From positions 62,001 through 126,000 of the forward strand of contig NZ_JAUYNX010000014.1 of the NCBI RefSeq assembly GCF_030704825.1: 64,000 bases of DNA, read 5' to 3'. The stretch is from Brevundimonas sp. Lineage in GTDB: Bacteria; Pseudomonadota; Alphaproteobacteria; Caulobacterales; Caulobacteraceae. The notes under the pieces are model-generated. The model ran no database searches. It was not told where the DNA came from and saw nothing but the letters and a program-made list of their open reading frames with translations. This document shows positions 56,459 to 64,000 of the stretch, piece by piece (position 1 is the stretch's first letter; each line of letters starts with the position of its first letter). A program made the position numbers and the translations under genes.

Positions 56459-58017
56459 CCGCCCCCGCTGATCACCAGAAGGTCCTGATCATCGACTTCG
56501 GCAGCCAGGTGACGCAGCTGATCGCGCGGCGCCTGCGCGAGGCCAACGTCTATTGCGAGATCCATCCCTACGCCAGGGCCGAGGCCGCCATGGCCGCCAT
56601 GAAGCCGCAGGCGATCATCCTGTCGGGCGGGCCCGAAAGCGTCCACGAGGAGGGCAGTCCGCGCGCCCCGCAGGCGGTGTTCGAGGCCGGCGTGCCGGTG
56701 CTGGGCATCTGCTACGGCGAGATGACCATGTGCGAACAGCTGGGCGGCAAGGTCGAGGGCGGCCATCACCGCGAGTTCGGCCGCGCGGAGATCACCGTCG
56801 AGAAGACCTCGCCCCTGCTGGCCGACCTGGCGCCCGTCGGCGGGGACGAGACGGTCTGGATGAGCCACGGGGACAAGATCGTCGCCATCCCCGCCGGGTT
56901 CGACGTCGTCGCCTCCTCACCCGGCTCGCCCTACGCCGTGATCGCCGACGAGACCCGCCGCTTCTACGGCGTCCAGTTCCACCCGGAGGTGATGCACACG
57001 CCTCGCGGCGCAACGATGCTGAGGAATTTCACGCATGGGATCGCCGGTCTGAGCGGCGACTGGACCATGGCCGCCTATCGCGACGAGCAGATCGCCAGGA
57101 TCCGCGAACAGGTCGGCGATGCGAAGGTCATCTGCGGCCTGTCCGGCGGGGTGGATTCCTCGGTGGCGGCGGTGCTGATCCACGAGGCCATCGGCGACCA
57201 GCTGACCTGCGTCTTCGTCGACACCGGCCTGCTGCGCAAGGACGAGGCCGAACAGGTCACCACCCTGTTCCGGGAGCACTACAACATCCCGCTGGTGCAC
57301 GTTGATGCGTCGAAGGAATTTCTCGGAGAATTGGCCGGCGTCTCGGATCCCGAGACCAAGCGCAAGATCATCGGCCGGGTCTTCATCGAGGTGTTCGACC
57401 GTGAGGCCCACAGGATCGAGGGCGCCGAATTCCTCGCCCAAGGCACCCTTTATCCCGACGTGATCGAGAGCGTCTCGGCCTCGAGCGGCAAGGCCCACGT
57501 CATCAAGAGCCATCACAACGTCGGCGGCCTTCCGGACTTCATGAAGCTGAAGCTGGTCGAACCGCTGCGCGAGCTGTTCAAGGACGAGGTCCGCGCCCTC
57601 GGCCGCGAGCTGGGCCTGACCGACGCCTTCGTGGGCCGCCACCCCTTCCCGGGGCCGGGCCTGGCCATCCGCATCCCCGGCGAGATCACCCCGGAGGCCG
57701 TGGCGACCCTGCAGGAGGCCGACGCCATCTATCTCGATGAGATCCGCAAGGCCGGCCTCTACGACCAGATCTGGCAGGCCTTCGCCGTCCTGCTGCCGGT
57801 GAAGACCGTCGGGGTCATGGGCGACGCCCGCACCTATGAGAAGGTGCTGGCCCTGCGGGCGGTGACCTCCACCGACGGCATGACCGCCGACTTTTTCGAA
57901 TTCCCGTGGGACGTCCTCGGCCGGACGGCGACCCGCATCGTCAACGAGGTGCGGGGGGTCAACCGCGTCGTCTACGACGTGACGTCCAAGCCACCGGGAA
58001 CGATCGAGTGGGAGTAG
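56455..58017 (+). CDS. guaA: GMP synthase (glutamine-hydrolysing)
   Basis: A 520-residue enzyme that aminates XMP to GMP. The N-terminal glutamine amidotransferase has the nucleophile Cys in [18 protein letters not shown], and His-Glu in [20 protein letters not shown]. The ATP-pyrophosphatase domain has the P-loop [20 protein letters not shown], followed by the C-terminal dimerisation domain ending in [15 protein letters not shown]. It is coupled to the preceding nucleosidase by an ATGA overlap. Confidence 0.97.
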   Translation: MTAPADHQKVLIIDFGSQVTQLIARRLREANVYCEIHPYARAEAAMAAMKPQAIILSGGPESVHEEGSPRAPQAVFEAGVPVLGICYGEMTMCEQLGGKVEGGHHREFGRAEITVEKTSPLLADLAPVGGDETVWMSHGDKIVAIPAGFDVVASSPGSPYAVIADETRRFYGVQFHPEVMHTPRGATMLRNFTHGIAGLSGDWTMAAYRDEQIARIREQVGDAKVICGLSGGVDSSVAAVLIHEAIGDQLTCVFVDTGLLRKDEAEQVTTLFREHYNIPLVHVDASKEFLGELAGVSDPETKRKIIGRVFIEVFDREAHRIEGAEFLAQGTLYPDVIESVSASSGKAHVIKSHHNVGGLPDFMKLKLVEPLRELFKDEVRALGRELGLTDAFVGRHPFPGPGLAIRIPGEITPEAVATLQEADAIYLDEIRKAGLYDQIWQAFAVLLPVKTVGVMGDARTYEKVLALRAVTSTDGMTADFFEFPWDVLGRTATRIVNEVRGVNRVVYDVTSKPPGTIEWE

Positions 58018-58306
58018 GGCTCGGGCATGCGGGTGCGCCCTCTGGCGAGGGGCTTTCGTTGATGACAGGGCGACATTAGCGGTCGGGGCCGAGCCATACG
58101 ATCCCGCAACTTTACGGTAGTAGGTTGGCGGTCTGACGCCGCTTCTGACTCGATTCAGCGGTTGGCGAAGTCCGCTTCCGCATGCTCGACGCCGCCCGAC
58201 GACTGTTTGGTTCCGCGATCGGTGCGGGGCCGAAGAACGCTGCCTGGCCACAGCAATAGTCGAGCGGACGCATTGACCCCGACCGCAGCCAGGTGATGAT
58301 GGCTGG
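58018..58306. other. Gene-free region between guaA and sensor kinase gene
   Basis: About 290 bases in which no frame has coding character. It contains short GCGGACG/CGTCCGC-like words and a sequence GGCGAAGTCCGCTTCCGC but no clear hairpin with a T tract, repeat or RNA gene. It may hold transcript ends of guaA and the leftward kinase gene (both converge here). Confidence 0.5.
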
Positions 58307-59656
58307 TCACGCGCGCCTGGCCGGTTTCGTCCAGGCGACGACGACCGAGAGACCGCCAAGCGCCGAGCGGGTGAGCGTGAGGACGCCACCGGATGCCTCC
58401 ACCAGCGAGTGCGCGATGGCCATGCCGAGTCCGTGGCCCCCATCCTGTTGATCCAGGCGCACGCCGCGGGCCAGCGGGTTATAACCACTGTCGCTCGGAA
58501 TACCCGGCCCGTCGTCATCGACGAAAAGTGTCAGGGCATCGTGCCCGGGCAGGCCGCGGATCATGACCTGCCGCCGTGCAAACCGGACGGCGTTTTCGAT
58601 CAGGGGGCCGAGCAGTTCGACGAGATCTTCGCGCGCCATCGGAAGCCGGAAACCGGCGGGAACCTGATTGGTGAAGGCGACCACTTCCCCGCGGTCGGTT
58701 TGCTCCAGGACCCCGATCAGCGCCTCGACGATGTCCCGGACGTCGGCGTCCATTCCCGGGGCGGTGGCGGCGATGCGGCTTCGCGCCAACTCGGCTTCGG
58801 TGGTCGTGGTCAGGGCGGCGATAGCCCGGTCGAGGCCGTCGGCCACCTCCGGCTGCCCGGCTTCCCGGACGCGCCGGGCCAGGGCCTTCAGGGCGGCGAG
58901 CGGAGTCTTGAGGCCGTGCGCCAGATCCGAGCCGCGCGCGCGGGCGCGCGTCAGCTCGACCTCGCGCGCCTCGGCCAGCTGGTTGATCGCCTCGGCCAGC
59001 GGGCGCAGTTCGTCCAGTTCGACATCGGCCACCCGGGCCGACGAACTGGACCTGAGCCCGGCGACTTGCGCGCGGATGCTCGCGAGCGGTTGGAGTCCGA
59101 GTTGCACCTGCAGCCAAGCGGCGGCGATCAGGAAGAGCCAGAGGGCGGCGAGGAAGACCGCCAGTTCGCGGCCGAACTCGGCCTGGGCCGAGGCGATGCC
59201 GGCGGCGTCCTGGGCCAGCTGGATGACCGCTCCCGGGCCGGACGGATCGGGCCTGACCAGCCGCTCCAGGAGGACGATGTCCTGGTCGAACGGGCCGGCG
59301 TCGCGCCGGAGTCTCCATTCGTCGACCGGCGTCGCTATCGGAGGCGGCAGGCTTTCGTCCCAGAGCGAGCGTGAGCGCCATGTCGCGCCCCTATTGGTGA
59401 CCTGCCAGTAGAAGCCGCTCGCCGGAATGGCCAGCCGGGGATCGGTGAGGGGGTCGGTCATGGTCATCGTCCCGTCGGCGGCGGTCTCGAGCGCGGCGGC
59501 GAGACGCGAGGCGTCACCGGTCAGCTCGACGACCAGCCGGCGGTCCAGGTGGCGCTCGAACAACAGGCTCATCAGCAGCCAGGCGACCACCAAGGCGACG
59601 AGGGTGGCGAGGCCCGCGCCGAGCAGCAGCCGCAGGCGGAGCGACCGGCGGATCAT
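58307..59656 (-). CDS. Membrane sensor histidine kinase (PhoQ-like)
   Basis: A 449-residue kinase. Order: TM1 (LLLGAGLATLVALVVAWLLM, residues 10-30), a periplasmic domain of about 130 residues, TM2 (LAVFLAALWLFLIAAAWLQV), a short HAMP-like linker (LRPLAEAINQLAEAREVELT), HisKA with His in RGSDLAHGLKTPLAALKALA, and HATPase motifs N (LVELLGPLIENAVRFARRQ), G1 (FVDDDGPGIPSDSGYNPL) and G2 (GGHGLGMAIAHSLVEASGGV). The periplasmic domain has several Trp/Asp/Arg residues but no metal cluster. The start overlaps the regulator stop by four bases. The signal sensed is unknown. Confidence 0.93.
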   Translation of the reverse strand: MIRRSLRLRLLLGAGLATLVALVVAWLLMSLLFERHLDRRLVVELTGDASRLAAALETAADGTMTMTDPLTDPRLAIPASGFYWQVTNRGATWRSRSLWDESLPPPIATPVDEWRLRRDAGPFDQDIVLLERLVRPDPSGPGAVIQLAQDAAGIASAQAEFGRELAVFLAALWLFLIAAAWLQVQLGLQPLASIRAQVAGLRSSSSARVADVELDELRPLAEAINQLAEAREVELTRARARGSDLAHGLKTPLAALKALARRVREAGQPEVADGLDRAIAALTTTTEAELARSRIAATAPGMDADVRDIVEALIGVLEQTDRGEVVAFTNQVPAGFRLPMAREDLVELLGPLIENAVRFARRQVMIRGLPGHDALTLFVDDDGPGIPSDSGYNPLARGVRLDQQDGGHGLGMAIAHSLVEASGGVLTLTRSALGGLSVVVAWTKPARRA

Positions 59657-60315
59657 GCGCTGGCTTCCAGCAGATACCCAAAGCCCCGCCGCGTGGTGAT
59701 CAGGTCGGCGCCGAACTTGCGGCGCAGGCGGGCGACGATCGCCTCGATGGCGTTGGCGTCCCCCGTCTCGGACGCGCCATAGAGGTGCTCCGCCAGCTCT
59801 CCGGCCGAGACCACCCGGCCGGGCTGGTGGGCGAGGCAGTCGAGGAGGCGGAACTCCAGCGGCGACAGGCGGGTCGGGGATCCGGCGAAGGAGGCGGTCA
59901 TCCGGCTGGTGTCGAGGCGCAACTGGCCGACCACGACCACGCTGGAAAGCCGCCCGGCCTGCCGGCGGACGAGACCCCGCAGGCGGGCCACCAGTTCGCC
60001 CATTTCGAACGGCTTGGCCAGATAGTCGTCGGCGCCGGCCTCGATGCCTTCGACCTTCTCGGTCCAGTCGGCGCGGGCGGACACGATCAGCACCGGAAAC
60101 GACCTTCCGGCGGCCCGCCAGCGGCGCAACACTGAAATCCCGTCGAGACGGGGCAGGCCAAGGTCCAGGACCGCCGCCGAATAATCCTCGACGTCTCCGG
60201 CGTACCAGGCGGCGTCGCCGTCGGCCGCCACGTCGACCACAAAGCCGGCCGCCTCGAGCGCCCGCTTCAGGTCGGCCTGGATATCGGGGTCGTCCTCGAC
60301 GACGAGACAGCGCAT
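59653..60315 (-). CDS. OmpR/PhoB-family response regulator
   Basis: A 220-residue DNA-binding regulator. The receiver has acidic residues in RCLVVEDDPDIQADLKRALE, phospho-acceptor Asp in YSAAVLDLGLPRLDGISVLR, Lys in GADDYLAKPFEMGELVARLR. The winged helix follows from about residue 125 (LSPLEFRLLDCLAHQPGRVV, then DANAIEAIVARLRRKFGADL and TTRRGFGYLLEA). It lies between the PepSY gene (stop and start adjacent, no gap) and the kinase, which it presumably serves. Likely target: the divergent TonB receptor promoter. Confidence 0.95.
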   Translation of the reverse strand: MRCLVVEDDPDIQADLKRALEAAGFVVDVAADGDAAWYAGDVEDYSAAVLDLGLPRLDGISVLRRWRAAGRSFPVLIVSARADWTEKVEGIEAGADDYLAKPFEMGELVARLRGLVRRQAGRLSSVVVVGQLRLDTSRMTASFAGSPTRLSPLEFRLLDCLAHQPGRVVSAGELAEHLYGASETGDANAIEAIVARLRRKFGADLITTRRGFGYLLEASA

Positions 60316-60648
60316 TCAGTCGTCCTCGATCTCCAGAATCGCGCCGTCGCGGGCATTGAGCTTGACCTCCCGGACCCGGCCCGTCGAGGTCAGAACCTTG
60401 ACCTCGTAGCGCCAGCGGTTGTCCTTGCGCTCCAGCTCCACATCGATGACGTCGCCCGGCACCCGCGCCGCCACGATCGACAGGATGCGCGCCAGAGGCA
60501 GGATCTCGCCACGCCGAAGGGCTTCGCGCGCCGCGACGTGATCGTCCTCGTCGGGAGAGTCAGCGTAGGCCGGGGCGGTCGGGACGAACGACAGCAGGGC
60601 GGCGATGGCGGCGAGCGCCATCAGCGGGCGTGAGGACGAATGGGTCAT
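60316..60648 (-). CDS. PepSY domain periplasmic protein
   Basis: A 110-residue exported protein: signal MTHSSSRPLMALAAIAALLS to TAPAYA, then a helical DDHVAAREALRRGEILPLAR and one PepSY fold (ARVPGDVIDVELERKDNRWR, YEVKVLTSTGRVREVKLNAR, GAILEIEDD). PepSY proteins commonly sit beside two-component kinases and modulate them or bind metal/peptide. It is the first gene of a leftward three-gene operon with the regulator and kinase. The ATG at 60648 gives the signal peptide; an upstream ATG at 60678 is less likely. Confidence 0.88.
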   Translation of the reverse strand: MTHSSSRPLMALAAIAALLSFVPTAPAYADSPDEDDHVAAREALRRGEILPLARILSIVAARVPGDVIDVELERKDNRWRYEVKVLTSTGRVREVKLNARDGAILEIEDD

Positions 60649-60750
60649 GCGCCGACCATGCCCGGGCTTCGCTGACATTTCCCTGACATCGGGTTCGGGC
60701 CAGGTGTCAGGACGCCCCCGCTAAGGCTGTCGCACAAACCGGGGGCGAGC

Positions 60751-62799
60751 ATGGCGACAGGCGAAACAATGCGAGGGGGCATGCTGGTCCTGGGCGCGAC
60801 GCTGGGCCTGCTGGGCGGCGTCGCCGGGCCGGGCGTCGCGTCGGCGCAGACAGCCACGCCCGGCGTGACGGCCTACGATCCCGAAGCGTTCGCCGACAGC
60901 GCGCCGGCGACCGCCGCCGACATGTTGCGGCGCGTCCCGGGCTTCACCGTCATCGAGGCCGACACGGACCTACGCGGCTACGCCGGGGCCTTGGGCAATG
61001 TGCTGATCGACGGCGTCCGGCCCCCCAGCAAGCGGGAAGACATCGATGATCTGCTGGCGCGCATTCCGGCCCGATCGGTGGAGCGGATCGAACTGATCCG
61101 GGGCGGCGCGCCGGGCGTCGACATGGTCGGCTATCCGGTGCTGGCCAATGTGGTGCGCCGCCCGTCGGCGGCGGCGCAATGGTCGGTGGAGGGCGGGCTG
61201 GTTGCGGCGAACGGCTGGGCGGCGGCGGCGGGGCAGGCCGTGTACGCCCGCGGGTGGGGCGACGCCGCGCTGGAACTGTCGCTGAAGGTCGAGCCCGAGC
61301 TTGACGACGACAGCGGAGCCGGCCGCATCCGGACCTTCGCTCCCGACGGGTCGCTTGCGGCAGCGGCGGCGTTCGACACGCGGGCCCTGGAACGGGCGAT
61401 AGAGGCAGGGTCGGTGTTCCGTGGACCACTCGCGGGCGGCGAGTTGACGGCTACGCTCGCGCTGCGCCGCCAGGATATCGAGGCGGACGTCGCTGTTCGC
61501 GGCGCCGATGCGGGGATGGTCTCGGAGCGAGAGACGTTCGACGAGAACGAGCTCAGTGCGAGGTATGCGCGAGCGCTGGGGCAGCGCACGCGGCTTGAGG
61601 TCTTGGCCAGCCAGCAACTGGGCCGGCTGGACGCCTTCGAACGGTCGGAGGAGGGCTCGGGCGATCTCGAGACCTTCGTCGAACGGACCGAAACCGGCGA
61701 GAGCCTGGGCCGGATCGAGCTCGTCCACGAGCGGACCGGGACGTTCTCGGTCACGGCGGCGCTGGAGGGGGCGTTCAACTTTCTCGAAAGCGCGGCGCGG
61801 CTGGAGGAGAACGGGACCGCCGTCGATCTGCCGGGGTCCGACGTACGCATCGAGGAACGGCGCGCCGAAAGCTCGCTCGCGGCCGTCTGGAAGGTCGCAC
61901 CCGGCTGGCGGGTCGAGGGCGGCCTGCGAGTCGAGACCTCGGCTATCAGCCAGACGGGAGACTCGGCCCTGGAACGGCGCTTCACCTACGCCAAGCCTCG
62001 GGCCGCCATCACCCGCGACATCGGCGAGCATGATCAGCTGCGCATCTCGATGTCGCGCGAGGTGGGACAGCTGGATTTCGGCGACTTCGTCGCCTCGGCC
62101 TCACTCGAGCAGGGGCAGGTCACCGCCGGGAACGCCGAACTCGAGCCCGACCAGATCTGGCGGCTGGCCGTTGGCTGGGAGCATCGCTTCGCTTTGGACG
62201 CGGTGATGACCCTGACCTGGACCCACGATGAGATCGAGGACGTCGTCGATCGGCTGCTGGTCGTGACGCCGGACGAGGTCTTCGACGCGCCGGGGAATAT
62301 CGGCGATGGGCGGAGGGACACGTTCGCGGCCGAGCTGGACGCGCCGCTCGACCGCTTCGGCGTCGCCGGCGGTCTGTTGCGGGGGGCGGTGCTGTGGCGG
62401 ACCAGCGAGGTGACCGACCCGGTCACCGGTGAACGCCGGCGCATCTCCGATGAAAATCCCGTCGAGGCGTCGATCGCCTTCACCCAAGACGTCCCGGCGT
62501 GGCGCCTCAACTGGGGCCTCGCCGTGGAGCACATCGGCGAGCGCTCGGTCGAATACCGGTTCGACGAGGTGACGCGGGAATCCGAGGCGGCCGGGTGGAC
62601 GCTTCATGTTGAACGGCGCATCGGCGACCGCTGGCGGCTGCGCGCCGAGGCGACCGACCTGTTCGGCCGCGACTTCGAACAAACCCGCGAAAGCTATGAC
62701 GGCCCCCGCTCCGCCTCGGCGCTGGAGGAGATCGAGCAGCGGAGCCGGCGCAGCCCGGGCTACGTCAGTCTGACGCTCCGTCATAGTATGGGCGGTTAG
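60751..62799 (+). CDS. TonB-dependent receptor-like outer-membrane protein
   Basis: A 682-residue exported barrel. Signal region GGMLVLGATLGLLGGVAGPG to ASAQ. The plug domain is recognisable (PATAADMLRRVPGFTVIEAD, NVLIDGVRPPSKREDIDDLL, ARSVERIELIRGGAPGVDMV) followed by a long beta-barrel of alternating residues with aromatic girdles and a terminal strand. I see no clear TonB box. ATG at 60751, 60769 or 60781 are all possible starts. It is divergent from the PepSY/two-component operon and likely controlled by it. Its last 35 bases overlap the convergent PhoD-type gene. Confidence 0.85.
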   Translation: MATGETMRGGMLVLGATLGLLGGVAGPGVASAQTATPGVTAYDPEAFADSAPATAADMLRRVPGFTVIEADTDLRGYAGALGNVLIDGVRPPSKREDIDDLLARIPARSVERIELIRGGAPGVDMVGYPVLANVVRRPSAAAQWSVEGGLVAANGWAAAAGQAVYARGWGDAALELSLKVEPELDDDSGAGRIRTFAPDGSLAAAAAFDTRALERAIEAGSVFRGPLAGGELTATLALRRQDIEADVAVRGADAGMVSERETFDENELSARYARALGQRTRLEVLASQQLGRLDAFERSEEGSGDLETFVERTETGESLGRIELVHERTGTFSVTAALEGAFNFLESAARLEENGTAVDLPGSDVRIEERRAESSLAAVWKVAPGWRVEGGLRVETSAISQTGDSALERRFTYAKPRAAITRDIGEHDQLRISMSREVGQLDFGDFVASASLEQGQVTAGNAELEPDQIWRLAVGWEHRFALDAVMTLTWTHDEIEDVVDRLLVVTPDEVFDAPGNIGDGRRDTFAAELDAPLDRFGVAGGLLRGAVLWRTSEVTDPVTGERRRISDENPVEASIAFTQDVPAWRLNWGLAVEHIGERSVEYRFDEVTRESEAAGWTLHVERRIGDRWRLRAEATDLFGRDFEQTRESYDGPRSASALEEIEQRSRRSPGYVSLTLRHSMGG

Positions 62800-64000
62800 G
62801 CCATCCGGGGGTGGGATCGTAGCCGTAATAGCCGCCGCCGCGCCTGAATCGCTCAAGCCGCTGCAGTTCCTTCGGATCGGCCTTGGCGTCCCAGGTCCGG
62901 ACGCCGTTGACCAGATCGGCCGGGGTCAGGACCAGCGGGTCCCAGACCGGTTCGCCGAGCACGTCATGCAGGGTGTAGGTCAGGGTCGGCGTGGGCCCGG
63001 TCATGTCGAACCGAATCACCCCCACATTGACGCTGCGGGTCCAGGAGTCGCGGATGCGCACCTCGGGCGTCTGCCGGAGGTTTCTCACTGCCGGCATCTG
63101 GGCCAGCGGCGAGGAGCAGAAGTCGTAGATGTCGTAACCGCCGCGCTCTGACCACGGGATGCAGTTCAGCTCGCCCATGTGGCTGTCGCCGGAGATGCAG
63201 ACCACGCCGCCGATGCCCTCGTCGCGGATGAAGTCGAAGATCTCGTTCCGCTCGGTTAGGAAGACGCCCCAGCTGTCGCCGCCGTCCTCGTTCTCGGCTG
63301 AGGACCAGCCGCCGCCCGCGGCCAGAATCTTGAACGGCGCCCGGCTGGCTTTCAGCTCGCGCTTCAGCCACGCCTTTTGCGCCGCGCCCAGCATGGTCTT
63401 GGAGGCGTCGTCGGTCTTGGTGGTTTCGTCCCGATGATAGCGGCCGTCGAGAACGAAGAAGTCGACGCCGCCGTACGACTGCTTGAAGTAGACCCCGGGA
63501 TTGTCCGGCTCGCCATAGGATGGGTTGGCCCAGAAGTTCCGGAACACCTTCAGGGCGCTGGCCTTGTAGGGGCTGTGGCCGTCGGAGTCGTTGTAGCCGA
63601 AGTCATGGTCGTCCCATGTGGCGATCTGCGGCGTCGATCGCAGCAGCGGCTCAAGACGCTCCACGACCCGCTGACGGCCGTAAAGGTCGGCCAGGATCGC
63701 GGGTTCGTCGCTGTCGCCGTAGATGTTGTCGCCGAGCCAGATGAACAGGTCCGGCTCGATGGCGCGCACGGCGTTCCAGATGCGCTGGTCCGGGTCGAAC
63801 TGGATGCGGCAGCACGAGCCGAAGGCGACACGGAAATCGGCGGGTCCGGCCGGGGCGGTTCGCGTGCGGTAGGGAAGGGGTTGGTGCCGGTCCGGCTCGC
63901 CCGCGAACCGCAGACGGTACCAGTAGTCGGTGTCGGGCTGCAGGCCCTCGGCCTTCAGCACCACGCAGCAGTCGTCGTCAGTCGAGGCGATGGCGCGACC
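62765..64000 (-). CDS. PhoD-like alkaline phosphatase, 5' end cut by window edge
   Basis: The frame is open to the right edge, so the N-terminus (signal and part of the Fn3-like PhoD N domain) is missing; about 411 residues are seen. After the N-domain strand QPDTDYWYRLRFAGEPDRHQ comes the metallophosphatase core: RVAFGSCCRIQFDPDQRIWN, FIWLGDNIYGDSDEPAIL (Asp/Asn ligands), ATWDDHDFGYNDSDGHSPYK, VDFFVLDGRYHRDETTKTDD, VCISGDSHMGELN and the C-terminal TLHDVLGEPVWDPL. This fits a phosphomonoesterase/phosphodiesterase exported by Tat. Its 3' end overlaps the TonB receptor gene. Confidence 0.92.
   Translation of the reverse strand, partial: GRAIASTDDDCCVVLKAEGLQPDTDYWYRLRFAGEPDRHQPLPYRTRTAPAGPADFRVAFGSCCRIQFDPDQRIWNAVRAIEPDLFIWLGDNIYGDSDEPAILADLYGRQRVVERLEPLLRSTPQIATWDDHDFGYNDSDGHSPYKASALKVFRNFWANPSYGEPDNPGVYFKQSYGGVDFFVLDGRYHRDETTKTDDASKTMLGAAQKAWLKRELKASRAPFKILAAGGGWSSAENEDGGDSWGVFLTERNEIFDFIRDEGIGGVVCISGDSHMGELNCIPWSERGGYDIYDFCSSPLAQMPAVRNLRQTPEVRIRDSWTRSVNVGVIRFDMTGPTPTLTYTLHDVLGEPVWDPLVLTPADLVNGVRTWDAKADPKELQRLERFRRGGGYYGYDPTPGWPNRPYYDGASD

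Noticed and set aside
58018..58306. Decayed gene or small RNA after guaA
   Set aside because: No frame with coding character and no stable hairpin with T tract; nothing that can be supported.

Overview
The window is a contiguous, very GC-rich piece of chromosome from an alphaproteobacterium. Gene content and style (a MutL carrying the endonuclease motif, xerD-accA next to aroKB, a MASE1 hybrid kinase, a CheY-like regulator with a GPDRR tail, an RluB with long basic tails) fit Caulobacterales, most likely Brevundimonas or a close relative. That assignment is inference from gene content; no marker rRNA lies in the window. About 63 protein genes and one tRNA (Thr, anticodon TGT) can be supported. 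There is no CRISPR array, insertion sequence, rRNA or prophage. A few short stretches are visibly less GC-rich and look acquired.

Layout. 1-8.6 kb: the end of an outer-membrane protein, an RND efflux adaptor/permease pair, a lipoprotein cytochrome c, the FeoA-FeoB ferrous iron importer with a possible upstream operator, a small metal-ribbon-like protein and tRNA-Thr. 8.6-15.4 kb: a DUF486 membrane protein, then a leftward operon of ATP-dependent 5-oxoprolinase, DUF969 and DUF979 membrane proteins and a DUF2891 protein, read here as a 5-oxoproline uptake and hydrolysis unit. 15.5-24.5 kb: secreted or anchored unknowns, a MASE1 hybrid histidine kinase, a secreted protein with nine seven-residue repeats, SCP2, acyl-CoA dehydrogenase, an Atm1-type ABC exporter and a response regulator with a co-translated partner. 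24.6-28.4 kb: accA, xerD, aroK, aroB. 28.4-30.1 kb: a patch of small, mostly secreted or unknown genes with lower GC. 30.1-34.3 kb: tadA, rluB, rsmD, an HTH-like unknown, a YjhX-family protein and a low-molecular-weight phosphatase. 34.4-35.9 kb: an atypical-composition gene with a PD-(D/E)XK nuclease signature, the best candidate here for an undescribed system. 36-43.1 kb: mutL, a secreted unknown, DUF2164, an ABC-F ATPase, ndk, and a SulP transporter behind a small XRE regulator. 43.2-48.8 kb: a glycine-zipper lipoprotein, an M13 peptidase, and purM and purN with an M28 peptidase between them. 48.8-58 kb: RNase D, an HD protein, a cyclophilin, rlmE, a tandem DUF2061 protein, then guaB-MAPEG-rRNA methyltransferase-nucleosidase-guaA. 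58.3-64 kb: a PepSY/response regulator/sensor kinase operon divergent from a TonB-dependent receptor, which converges on a PhoD-type phosphatase cut by the window edge.

Functional threads: de novo and salvage purine metabolism (purM, purN, guaB, guaA, ndk, nucleosidase), rRNA/tRNA modification (tadA, rluB, rsmD, rlmE, the RsmB-like enzyme), metal and solute transport (feoAB, SulP, RND, Atm1-type), and envelope proteases and sensors. Packing is tight: many genes overlap by 1-4 bases in operons, and several convergent pairs abut or overlap at their stop codons.
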